The notes beneath the pieces are model-generated. The model was given only the letters and a program-made list of their open reading frames with translations, made no database searches and had not been told where the DNA came from. Below are positions 1 through 6,155 of a stretch of DNA of 37,442 bases, piece by piece. This stretch comes from Candidatus Gastranaerophilales bacterium (GTDB taxonomy: Bacteria; Cyanobacteriota; Vampirovibrionia; Gastranaerophilales; Gastranaerophilaceae). The position numbers and the translations under genes are program-made. Location: assembly GCA_944324185.1 (NCBI GenBank), contig CALUVI010000019.1, positions 1-37,442 of the forward strand, read 5' to 3'. Within the stretch, counting starts at the first letter, position 1. Each line of letters begins with the position of its first letter.

Positions 1-894
1 TTACTTTTATATAAACCTGTAAAAACTCTTGGCGGTACATTAACAGGTATTCAAAACATCTTCGTTGCAATGGGCAGGGTATTTGAACTCTTTGATTTAC
101 AGCCAACAATTCAGGATAAAAAAGATGCAATAGATATGAAAGGTTTAAATGACAAAATTGAACTGCAAAATGTTTGGTTTGAATATGTACCAAATCAGCC
201 GGTATTAAAGAATTTAAGTTTAACGATAAATAAAAATGAAACTCTTGCAATAGTAGGCAATTCGGGCGGTGGAAAGTCAACACTCGTAAATTTGTTACCA
301 AGATTTTATGACATAAAATCAGGCTCAATAAGAATTGATGGTGTGGATATAAGAGATTATACAATCAGTTCTTTAAGACATAATATTGCAATGGTTTTTC
401 AGGATAATTTCTTATTCTCCGGCACAATAAGAGAGAATATTTTAATGGGAAATCCCGAAGCAACAGAAGATGAATTAAATCAGGCAATAGAATCTGCACA
501 CCTGCAAGAAATGATAGCTGACTTGCCTCAAGGTTTAGATACCTTGCTTGGAGAACGTGGAATGACCTTATCAGGCGGACAAAGACAGAGAGTTGCAATA
601 GCACGTGCGATGATAAAAAACACTCCGATTGTAATCCTTGACGAGGCAACTTCTGCATTAGATAATAAATCAGAAGCCATCGTTCAGAAGGCATTGGATA
701 ATTTAATCAAGAATAAAACAGTATTTGTCATAGCACACAGACTTTCAACAATTAAAAATGCGGACAGAATCGCAGTTATAAACGATGGTGAATTAGTAGA
801 ACTCGGAAATCATGGTGAACTAATGTCCATAGAAAACGGTCAATATAAAGCACTTTATGAAATGCAATTTAAAAAGCAAGAGGTAACTTTGTAA
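1..894 (+). CDS. ABC exporter, MsbA-type, C-terminal part (5' end outside window)
   Basis: The frame is open from the first base, so this is the 3' part of a longer gene; 297 residues are visible. The first ~25 residues (LYKPVKTLGG...) match the end of the transmembrane domain of fused half-transporters. The nucleotide-binding domain follows: Walker A GNSGGGKST near visible residue 85, Q-loop VFQDN, signature LSGGQRQR near 190, Walker B IVILDEAT near 212 and switch histidine IAHRLST. All catalytic motifs are intact. The family (MsbA/LmrA-like, often annotated msbA) exports lipids or drugs across the inner membrane as a homodimer. The substrate cannot be read from this part. The gene stops 8 bp before the first FRG gene, so the two are probably co-transcribed. 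Confidence 0.93.
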   Translation, partial: LLLYKPVKTLGGTLTGIQNIFVAMGRVFELFDLQPTIQDKKDAIDMKGLNDKIELQNVWFEYVPNQPVLKNLSLTINKNETLAIVGNSGGGKSTLVNLLPRFYDIKSGSIRIDGVDIRDYTISSLRHNIAMVFQDNFLFSGTIRENILMGNPEATEDELNQAIESAHLQEMIADLPQGLDTLLGERGMTLSGGQRQRVAIARAMIKNTPIVILDEATSALDNKSEAIVQKALDNLIKNKTVFVIAHRLSTIKNADRIAVINDGELVELGNHGELMSIENGQYKALYEMQFKKQEVTL

Positions 895-902
895 GGGGAA
901 AT

Positions 903-1991
903 ATGACAATTGTTGGAGCTCCTGGTTTCAATAGATTAGTAATAAAAGAAAATGCTGATGTTGAATGTTTAAAACTTATTGGCATAGAAGAATTAATTGA
1001 AAAATTTCAAACAAATACCAATGAACCTTTATTGAACGGGGATGGAATTGAAATTGAAAAATGGCATTGTCTTGGAAGTTTTGTTGCTATTTCAAAAGGT
1101 GTTTTTTCTATTCTAATTGGAAGAAACGAAAATCCATATATTTACAGAGGTCAAAATATTAATCATTCAAAACTTATCCCAACAGCATTAAGGGATGAGC
1201 AAAAAGATGTTATAACAAATTGCATTTCTTGGGTTCATAAACAAGAATTTTTAGATTTTTTTAAAACAACCCCGTATTATAAAAGATGTAAGACATTTCA
1301 AGTTTTTGATTGTGTTTATGATTTTGACTTAGAAGCTGTGGCTCAGCATTATGGCTTTATTTCAAATTATATAGATGTTACAAAAGAAATGTATATTGCA
1401 ATGTTTTTTGCTTATACACAATACGATATTGAAAAAGATGAATATTCCCCAATTCAAGATTTTAAGAACTATTCGCCAGTTCTTTATATTGGGAATTTAA
1501 AAAACATTTACAAAGATTACAATAAAGCTTTTAAAATTGCAGGTTTTCAATCTGTTTTAAGACCAAGATTGCAACATGCAATGGCTCTTGATGCCACAGT
1601 TCCAGGATTAAAATCAAAATTTGAAATTATTGAATTGCCAAAATCTCCCGCAATGGCATTAGAAATTTATAATCAATTTAGAAATGGTGAAACAATTTTT
1701 CCTAAAGATTACATTTCTTTTATTGCTAAAACAATTAGAAATTCTGAAAAAATTAACATAAATTATGTGCAAGAATATTGTTCTTTAAATAAAATAGAAT
1801 ATGAAAGTTTATCAGAACAATTACAAAATAAAGATTTTAAATTAACTGATATTAAATATATGGCAAATTCTTATGATGAATATATGATGAACCGAGACTT
1901 AGATGATTGGATTTTACCGACAATAAACCAATATATAGCGGTTTTCTGTTCTAAAAAATGCAATTACGATTTACATTTTAAGAGGAATTGA
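903..1991 (+). CDS. FRG-domain protein 1 of three tandem paralogues
   Basis: A 362-residue protein. The FRG hallmarks are visible: IYRGQN near residue 80, AVAQHYGF near 146, then NYIDVT and AMFFAYT. The usual family form of the middle motif is PTRLLDWT, so this is a variant. A second conserved block is GFQSVLRPRLQHAMAL, and the tail has MNRDLDDWILP. No signal peptide or membrane segment is seen. ATG 903 follows AAGGGGAA at a good distance. The gene begins 8 bp after the ABC transporter and abuts the next paralogue (TGA directly followed by ATG). The biochemical activity of FRG domains is not settled to my knowledge; a defence or toxin role is inference. Base composition is more AT-rich than the flanking housekeeping genes. 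Confidence 0.85.
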   Translation: MTIVGAPGFNRLVIKENADVECLKLIGIEELIEKFQTNTNEPLLNGDGIEIEKWHCLGSFVAISKGVFSILIGRNENPYIYRGQNINHSKLIPTALRDEQKDVITNCISWVHKQEFLDFFKTTPYYKRCKTFQVFDCVYDFDLEAVAQHYGFISNYIDVTKEMYIAMFFAYTQYDIEKDEYSPIQDFKNYSPVLYIGNLKNIYKDYNKAFKIAGFQSVLRPRLQHAMALDATVPGLKSKFEIIELPKSPAMALEIYNQFRNGETIFPKDYISFIAKTIRNSEKININYVQEYCSLNKIEYESLSEQLQNKDFKLTDIKYMANSYDEYMMNRDLDDWILPTINQYIAVFCSKKCNYDLHFKRN

Positions 1992-3086
1992 ATGATAGGG
2001 TATGATAAAAATGGTTATAAAATAATAGTAAATCCTGCCACCGGGCAGAATGAGGGCAAAACATTAATGGACATAAATGCTTATATGTTTTGTTTAAACG
2101 AGCCATCTTATGCAATTTCTCAAGTTGATGCTTGGGGTGGATATACGGATCCATATCGTTTTGCGGGTTCTTATGTTGCAACCTCTAAAGATACTTTTGG
2201 CATTGTTTTTGGTCATGAATTTAATCCTTTTATATATAGAGGTGAAAATAAGGATTACGAACATTTTGTACCAAGTGCATTGAGATATAATCTTTCAAAT
2301 ACCGACAATCGTATAAAACATTGTATTGATTTTATTAAAAAACAAGAATTCATTTATTTATTTAAAGAAACCCCTTATTACAAAAGATGTGAAAATTTCA
2401 ACGTTTTAAATTGTAAATTTAAATTTGATTTAGAAGCTGTTGCACAGCACTATGAATTTATTTCAAACTATCTTGATATAACAAAAGATTTATTGACGGC
2501 AATGTTTTTTGCTTATACTTATCAAAAAGATGGTAAATATTATCCAATTACCGATTTTGAAAAATATCAACCAACACTTTACGTTGGTAATTTAAAAAAT
2601 TTATATAAACGATGTTCACAGTATATTAAATTGATAGGTTTTCAAGCTCTATTAAGACCTTTTCTACAGAAGGCAATGGCTGTACAGATAACCAAAGAAG
2701 ATATTATAAAGCCTCTTTTTGAGAAAATTACACTCCCTAAAAGCTCGGCTTTCTCATTTGAAATTTATCATAAATATCAAAAAGGAGCTTCAATTTTTCC
2801 ATTAGATTTTACCGGAATACTTGTTCAAGAAGTTAAGAACAGAAAAACGCTTAATGAAGAATATTTTAAAATTTACTGCAACGTAAATAATTTAAATGAA
2901 AAAGAAATACTAGAAGAAATACATAAACAGGGTTATTCTCTGACAAATGCACAATATGAGCTCCCTGAAACTTTAATAAATGGCATGAATAGAGAAATTG
3001 ATGATGAAATAATACCATTCCTTGATAGATATATTGGATTTAGAGACTGTTCAGAACCACTTAGAAGAGGTGAAATATATGAGTAG
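1992..3086 (+). CDS. FRG-domain protein 2 of three tandem paralogues
   Basis: A 364-residue full-length paralogue of its neighbours. Motifs occur in the same order and spacing: IYRGEN near residue 81, AVAQHYEF near 150 (glycine of the usual AQHYG replaced by glutamate), NYLDIT, AMFFAYT, then GFQALLRPFLQKAMAV and MNREIDDEIIP near the C-terminus. ATG 1992 directly follows the stop of FRG 1, with AGAGGA at 1981-1986 as ribosome-binding site. Its end overlaps the start of FRG 3 by 8 bp, so the three are probably translationally coupled. It is cytoplasmic by appearance. Conservation of whole-protein architecture across three copies suggests old duplication and divergence, not a recent tandem error. 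Confidence 0.85.
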   Translation: MIGYDKNGYKIIVNPATGQNEGKTLMDINAYMFCLNEPSYAISQVDAWGGYTDPYRFAGSYVATSKDTFGIVFGHEFNPFIYRGENKDYEHFVPSALRYNLSNTDNRIKHCIDFIKKQEFIYLFKETPYYKRCENFNVLNCKFKFDLEAVAQHYEFISNYLDITKDLLTAMFFAYTYQKDGKYYPITDFEKYQPTLYVGNLKNLYKRCSQYIKLIGFQALLRPFLQKAMAVQITKEDIIKPLFEKITLPKSSAFSFEIYHKYQKGASIFPLDFTGILVQEVKNRKTLNEEYFKIYCNVNNLNEKEILEEIHKQGYSLTNAQYELPETLINGMNREIDDEIIPFLDRYIGFRDCSEPLRRGEIYE

Positions 3087-4140
3087 TATGAAAATTCCTG
3101 AATGTCCATTTCCAAATCCATACAATCATAAAATAATTTGGACTCCATTTACTGGTCATATTGATACAGACATAATTGGGCATATAATTTTAAACGAAGA
3201 TAAAACTTTTTTTAAAATTATGTTATTTAAAATGTTTTGTGGAGATACGGGCTATTATAGAGGACAAAATGAAAATTTTACTTCTTTTAAAACTTCTTAT
3301 CAAAAATTAGACTCGGATTTAGATAGGTGTCTTGGATTAATTCAAAAACAAATTTTTATAGATTGGTTTCTTAGAACTCCGTATTTTGACTATTTCGCAA
3401 ATAGATACGAATTTGCAGAAAAGGCTGATATACCAGAAGGACAAGGTGCAAAATTTTGTTTTGATTTTGAAGCAATTGCTCAACATTATGGTTTCCCCAC
3501 AAATTATTTAGACATAACAACAAAAAAAGATATTGCGGAATTTTTCGCTTATTGTTATTGGGATAAAAAAACTGGTGAATACAAGCCAAGAGAAATATTT
3601 ACAGATGAGCATAAACCTTTTTTGTTTGAATCAAAATACAATAGTGTTCTTAATCATCCATTTAATAAAGACATAAAAATAATTGGTTTTCAGCCTTTAT
3701 ATAGACCTATTTTGCAATTTGCAATGGGGATTGATTTGGGACAAACTACTGTTGATTATAATGAAGAATTTTACAAAATAGAGTTACCTTGTGATAAAAA
3801 GAGAGCTTTTGCTGTTTTTGATAAATTTGAAGGCGGTAAAAAAATATTTCCAGATGATTATGCATCTATTGCAGCATCTATGATAAAAAGTCGTGTTAAA
3901 AAGGAACGAATTATCAGCATAAACAGTTTCGAAAAATATTGCGAAAAGTATAATGTAAATCGAAAAGAAACCGAAATTTTGTTAAAGGAAAATGGTTATA
4001 AGTTTTCAGACGAAGAACTAAAAATTTCAGATAATGTAAAAATTGATATGCAAAAAGAAATTGAAGAAAAACTGATTCCTTGGATAGATGAATTTGTGGA
4101 ATACAGGCCTATAGTAAGAGGGGAAGCTGTAAGGAGATAA
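3079..4140 (+). CDS. FRG-domain protein 3 of three tandem paralogues
   Basis: 353 residues from ATG 3079 (MSSMKIPECP...). This start is chosen because AGAAGAGGTGA ends about 6 nt upstream and paralogue 2 runs to 3086. ATG 3088 is an alternative, and a longer reading to 3022 would overlap the previous gene further. Motifs: YYRGQN near residue 59, AIAQHYGF near 134, PTNYLDIT (closest of the three to the FRG consensus), EFFAYC, GFQPLYRPILQFAMGI, and MQKEIEEKLIPWIDEF at the end. The N-terminus is shorter than in copies 1 and 2 and lacks their aromatic/glycine-rich opening. It is followed after 20 bp by the cyclase-like gene. Function unknown beyond FRG membership. Confidence 0.84.
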   Translation: MSSMKIPECPFPNPYNHKIIWTPFTGHIDTDIIGHIILNEDKTFFKIMLFKMFCGDTGYYRGQNENFTSFKTSYQKLDSDLDRCLGLIQKQIFIDWFLRTPYFDYFANRYEFAEKADIPEGQGAKFCFDFEAIAQHYGFPTNYLDITTKKDIAEFFAYCYWDKKTGEYKPREIFTDEHKPFLFESKYNSVLNHPFNKDIKIIGFQPLYRPILQFAMGIDLGQTTVDYNEEFYKIELPCDKKRAFAVFDKFEGGKKIFPDDYASIAASMIKSRVKKERIISINSFEKYCEKYNVNRKETEILLKENGYKFSDEELKISDNVKIDMQKEIEEKLIPWIDEFVEYRPIVRGEAVRR

Positions 4141-4160
4141 TAGTGGTAGAAGGAAAAATT

Positions 4161-5000
4161 ATGTTAAATGAAAATGATGTAGATGTGCTTAATAAAAATA
4201 AAAATAATTTTGTTAATGAGGACAAATCCCAACTAAAAAAACACGTTATTGGTTATATTGATTTTTTAGGTACCAAAAGGAAAATTTCATCAGAAGAACA
4301 ATTAAATTTTTTGAAAAAAATAAAATATATTTATCATTCAACAGTTTTAAAATATGAAGAACAAAGAGAATTTTTAAATCAAAATCTTTATGACAAAATC
4401 AAAAAAGATAATGAAGGGGTTAAATTTAGTGATATTGTCAATCCCGTAATAAAATATAAAATATTTTCTGATAATATTATATTGGCAATAGAAATTCCAA
4501 GCAAAGAACCTTATATGAATAAATATTATACTTTAGACTTGTATTCAAGAATGATTGCTATATGCGGGCAATTTCAAGCAATGGCCATTTTTTGTGGACT
4601 GTTATTAAGAGGTGGAATTACTGTCGGGAATCTATATTTAGATGAAACCTTTGTTTATGGTGATGGTTTACTTACTGCTTTTGATATGGAACATTCACAA
4701 GCAAAAGACCCAAGAATTATTTTAAATGAAGATTTTGTTGATAATTTTTCAACAAATAAAAAAAGTTATTGTAAAGATAGTGATAAATTTTTATTTATCA
4801 ATTATTATAGCCAACTTGGTTTAACAAATTATATTACAGAAGATATGGCAAGATATGTAAAAGATACATTGATTAAATTAAAAAATGAAGCACCAGATGA
4901 AAAAGCTATAGAAAAAGTAAATTGGGCAATTGATTATCATAATAAATACTTTAGAGAACATTCAAAAGAAGAGGAATATTTAATTAAATATTTGATATAA
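4161..5000 (+). CDS. Putative class III nucleotide-cyclase-like protein in the FRG cassette
   Basis: 279 residues from ATG 4161, preceded by AGAAGGA at 4148-4154; GTG 4143 would add six residues. No confident family name. The order of motifs resembles the class III adenylyl/guanylyl cyclase fold. GYIDFLGTK near residue 32 sits like the first metal-binding aspartate strand (FxDIxGF). KIFSDNIILA near 98 sits like the second metal aspartate (GDxxxA). RGGITVGNLYLDE then VYGDGLLTAFDMEHSQAKDPRI sit like the GIxxG and Gxx(V/L)xxAxxxE segments. Base- and ribose-selecting residues cannot be assigned by eye, so it could be active, inactive or only a look-alike. It is the last gene of the cassette, 20 bp after FRG 3, and very AT-rich. 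A signalling enzyme paired with FRG effectors is inference. Confidence 0.55.
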   Translation: MLNENDVDVLNKNKNNFVNEDKSQLKKHVIGYIDFLGTKRKISSEEQLNFLKKIKYIYHSTVLKYEEQREFLNQNLYDKIKKDNEGVKFSDIVNPVIKYKIFSDNIILAIEIPSKEPYMNKYYTLDLYSRMIAICGQFQAMAIFCGLLLRGGITVGNLYLDETFVYGDGLLTAFDMEHSQAKDPRIILNEDFVDNFSTNKKSYCKDSDKFLFINYYSQLGLTNYITEDMARYVKDTLIKLKNEAPDEKAIEKVNWAIDYHNKYFREHSKEEEYLIKYLI

Positions 5001-5136
5001 TAGTTGCCATTATAAACTTTTGGCAAAAAGATAATATAAATTAAATTGACAACAAGTTTACGAAAAAGTAACTGACGATTTTGAGAAAAAATCAGCTCAT
5101 ATTTTTAAATTTTTAAAACTAAATTGCCGAAAAAAA

Positions 5137-5192
5137 TCAAACCATGTGGAACAAGAAATCAAACCATGTGGAACAAGAAATCAAACCATGTG
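5137..5192 (+). repeat. 22-bp direct repeat, about 2.6 copies
   Basis: The unit begins TCAAACCATGTGGAACAAG and recurs at 5137, 5159 and 5181, the last copy partial (TCAAACCATGTG). Period is exactly 22 bp with no unique spacer between copies, so this is a short tandem repeat and not a CRISPR array. It lies between the AT-rich FRG cassette and a GC-richer islet. The GTGGA core recalls the palindromic dispersed repeat found nearby, but the similarity is short. Confidence 0.9.
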
Positions 5193-5197
5193 TTTCT

Positions 5198-5326
5198 TTA
5201 CAGGAGGCTTGTTGGCAAAATGGTGAAGCCATTGCAGGCAACAACCGCAGACCCGTTAAACGCGACCGAACAAGACACGAATCCCGCCTTCTCCATTTTT
5301 CAGTTATTATTGGGCAGGTTTGCCAA
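5198..5326. other. GC-richer islet with inverted-repeat ends and a 32-codon minus-strand reading frame
   Basis: Base composition jumps compared with both sides. TTGGCAAA at 5212-5219 is perfectly complementary to TTTGCCAA at 5319-5326, so the segment could fold as one long-range structure. On the minus strand ATG 5296 to TAA 5198 encodes 32 residues (beginning MEKAGFVSCS, ending GFTILPTSLL) with no ribosome-binding site in front. It may be a structured RNA, a remnant of a mobile element, or the boundary scar of the cassette. I do not recognise it. Confidence 0.4.
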
Positions 5327-5364
5327 GCGACTAAGCTAACACACCTTTTTTATAATTTAAATTT

Positions 5365-5389
5365 TGTGGAGCAAACTCCACACTACTAT
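5365..5389. repeat. Dispersed palindromic repeat, copy 1
   Basis: Reads TGTGGAGCAAACTCCACA followed by CTACTAT. Two further copies in this window (18471-18495 and 35586-35610) share the TGTGGA...TCCACA arms and the CTACTAT tail. The arms can form a hairpin. All three lie in or at the edge of gene-free gaps, as expected for REP-like elements. Confidence 0.8.
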
Positions 5390-5470
5390 ATTAATGGATG
5401 ACAGCTCCTTATATGAGGGGAGATTGCTTGAACCACAAATATTTAAATTTTTTTATTAATATCAACTAAT

Positions 5471-5504
5471 TAACTGATTTATTTAAGGGTAAATCAGTTA
5501 TAAT
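5471..5504 (+). promoter_or_regulatory. cdd promoter with a perfect inverted repeat; possible leaderless start
   Basis: TATAAT at 5499-5504 is a perfect -10 box. A perfect 11-bp inverted repeat, TAACTGATTTA (5471-5481) and TAAATCAGTTA (5490-5500) with an 8-nt spacer, covers the spacer/-35 zone and touches the -10. That is a typical position for a repressor operator; no T-tract follows, so a terminator is unlikely. The predicted transcription start (about 5511) falls at the ATG of cdd (5512), so the mRNA would be leaderless. Confidence 0.6.
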
Positions 5505-5511
5505 ATGTGGT

Positions 5512-5901
5512 ATGATTTGTGATTATAATTTATTGATGGATAAAGCGCGTGAGGCATCAAAGATGTCTTATTCTCCGTTTTCAAAATTCGCAGTAGGTGC
5601 AGCAGTTCTTGCAAAGAGCGGTAAGATTTATGCAGGATGCAATATTGAAAATTCTTCTTTCGGAATGACAATTTGTGCGGAAAGATGCGCGATATTTAAA
5701 GCGGTTTCTGAAGGTGAAAAAGAAATTCTTGCTGTTGCAATATATTCTCCAAATGAAGACGACTGCTATCCTTGCGGAGCTTGCAGACAGGTAATGTACG
5801 AATTTCAGGGAGAAGAAGAAATTTCAATTATCACTGACAACAAATCCAATTTGAATATAAGAAAAATGAGTGATTTTCTGCCATACGGGTTTAAAATTTA
5901 A
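5512..5901 (+). CDS. cdd: Cytidine deaminase
   Basis: 129 residues, the normal length of the homotetrameric zinc enzyme. It deaminates cytidine and deoxycytidine to uridine and deoxyuridine in pyrimidine salvage. Visible motifs: YSPFSKFAVGAA near residue 20, zinc and catalytic CAERCAIF near 56 (Cys plus catalytic Glu), and PCGACRQ near 89 supplying the other two cysteine ligands. All key residues are present. ATG 5512 has no Shine-Dalgarno in front and sits at the predicted transcription start of a TATAAT promoter. In Bacillus cdd belongs to the pgpH-ybeY-dgkA-cdd-era cluster; here it lies ahead of that block on the same strand. Confidence 0.95.
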   Translation: MICDYNLLMDKAREASKMSYSPFSKFAVGAAVLAKSGKIYAGCNIENSSFGMTICAERCAIFKAVSEGEKEILAVAIYSPNEDDCYPCGACRQVMYEFQGEEEISIITDNKSNLNIRKMSDFLPYGFKI

Positions 5902-5933
5902 AATAATTGAAAACCTGAGTGCATAAAGTTATT

Positions 5934-6149
5934 ATGTATATTGTTGAACTTTTTATAAAATGGCTTAATAAAAATAAAAGAGGTCAGGGAGCAAATCCGG
6001 AAGGGATATATAAAGAAAGTTTTGAGGAAACTCCTGATGAAGCATTAACCTGCAGGCATAATTTTATGCCGGTAGACAGTACAGGGAATGTTCTTGCTTG
6101 TACAAAATGCGGATTTGTAGTAAAAAGAAATGAGAACTATAAAGGATAA
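5934..6149 (+). CDS. Small zinc-ribbon-like protein, function unknown
   Basis: 71 residues from ATG 5934; GTG 5919 would add five residues and neither start has a strong ribosome-binding site. The N-terminus is a short amphipathic or membrane-touching helix (MYIVELFIKWL). The C-terminal half has one Cys, one His and a CxxC pair (CRHNF...ACTKCGF), a plausible single zinc site. The rest is charged. It ends 6 bp before pgpH, so it is probably in that operon. I do not recognise a named family. Confidence 0.7.
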   Translation: MYIVELFIKWLNKNKRGQGANPEGIYKESFEETPDEALTCRHNFMPVDSTGNVLACTKCGFVVKRNENYKG

Positions 6150-6155
6150 ATATTT

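Larger units (their letters stand above)
5001..5511. other. Gene-poor gap after the FRG cassette
   Basis: No protein gene is supported here. The gap holds a weak stem (TTGCCA 5004-5009 with TGGCAA 5021-5026, no T-tract), a 22-bp tandem repeat (5137-5192), a GC-richer islet bounded by an 8-bp inverted repeat (5212-5326), a palindromic dispersed repeat (5365-5389) and the cdd promoter with its inverted repeat (5471-5504). The positive-strand readings across 5124-5401 run through the tandem repeat and do not look like protein genes. Confidence 0.7.

Noticed and set aside
5137-5192. Direct repeats that might be a CRISPR array
   Set aside because: Copies follow each other at 22 bp with no unique spacers, and no cas gene is near.
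5274-5296. CGAATCCCGCC followed by TTCTCCA, resembling a tRNA T-arm and acceptor end
   Set aside because: No matching 5' acceptor strand, D-arm or anticodon arm lies upstream at the right distance, and the T-arm does not pair.
5124-5401. Two overlapping plus-strand open frames of 71 and 85 codons
   Set aside because: They begin in or beside the 22-bp repeat, share no conserved-looking motif and have no ribosome-binding site.
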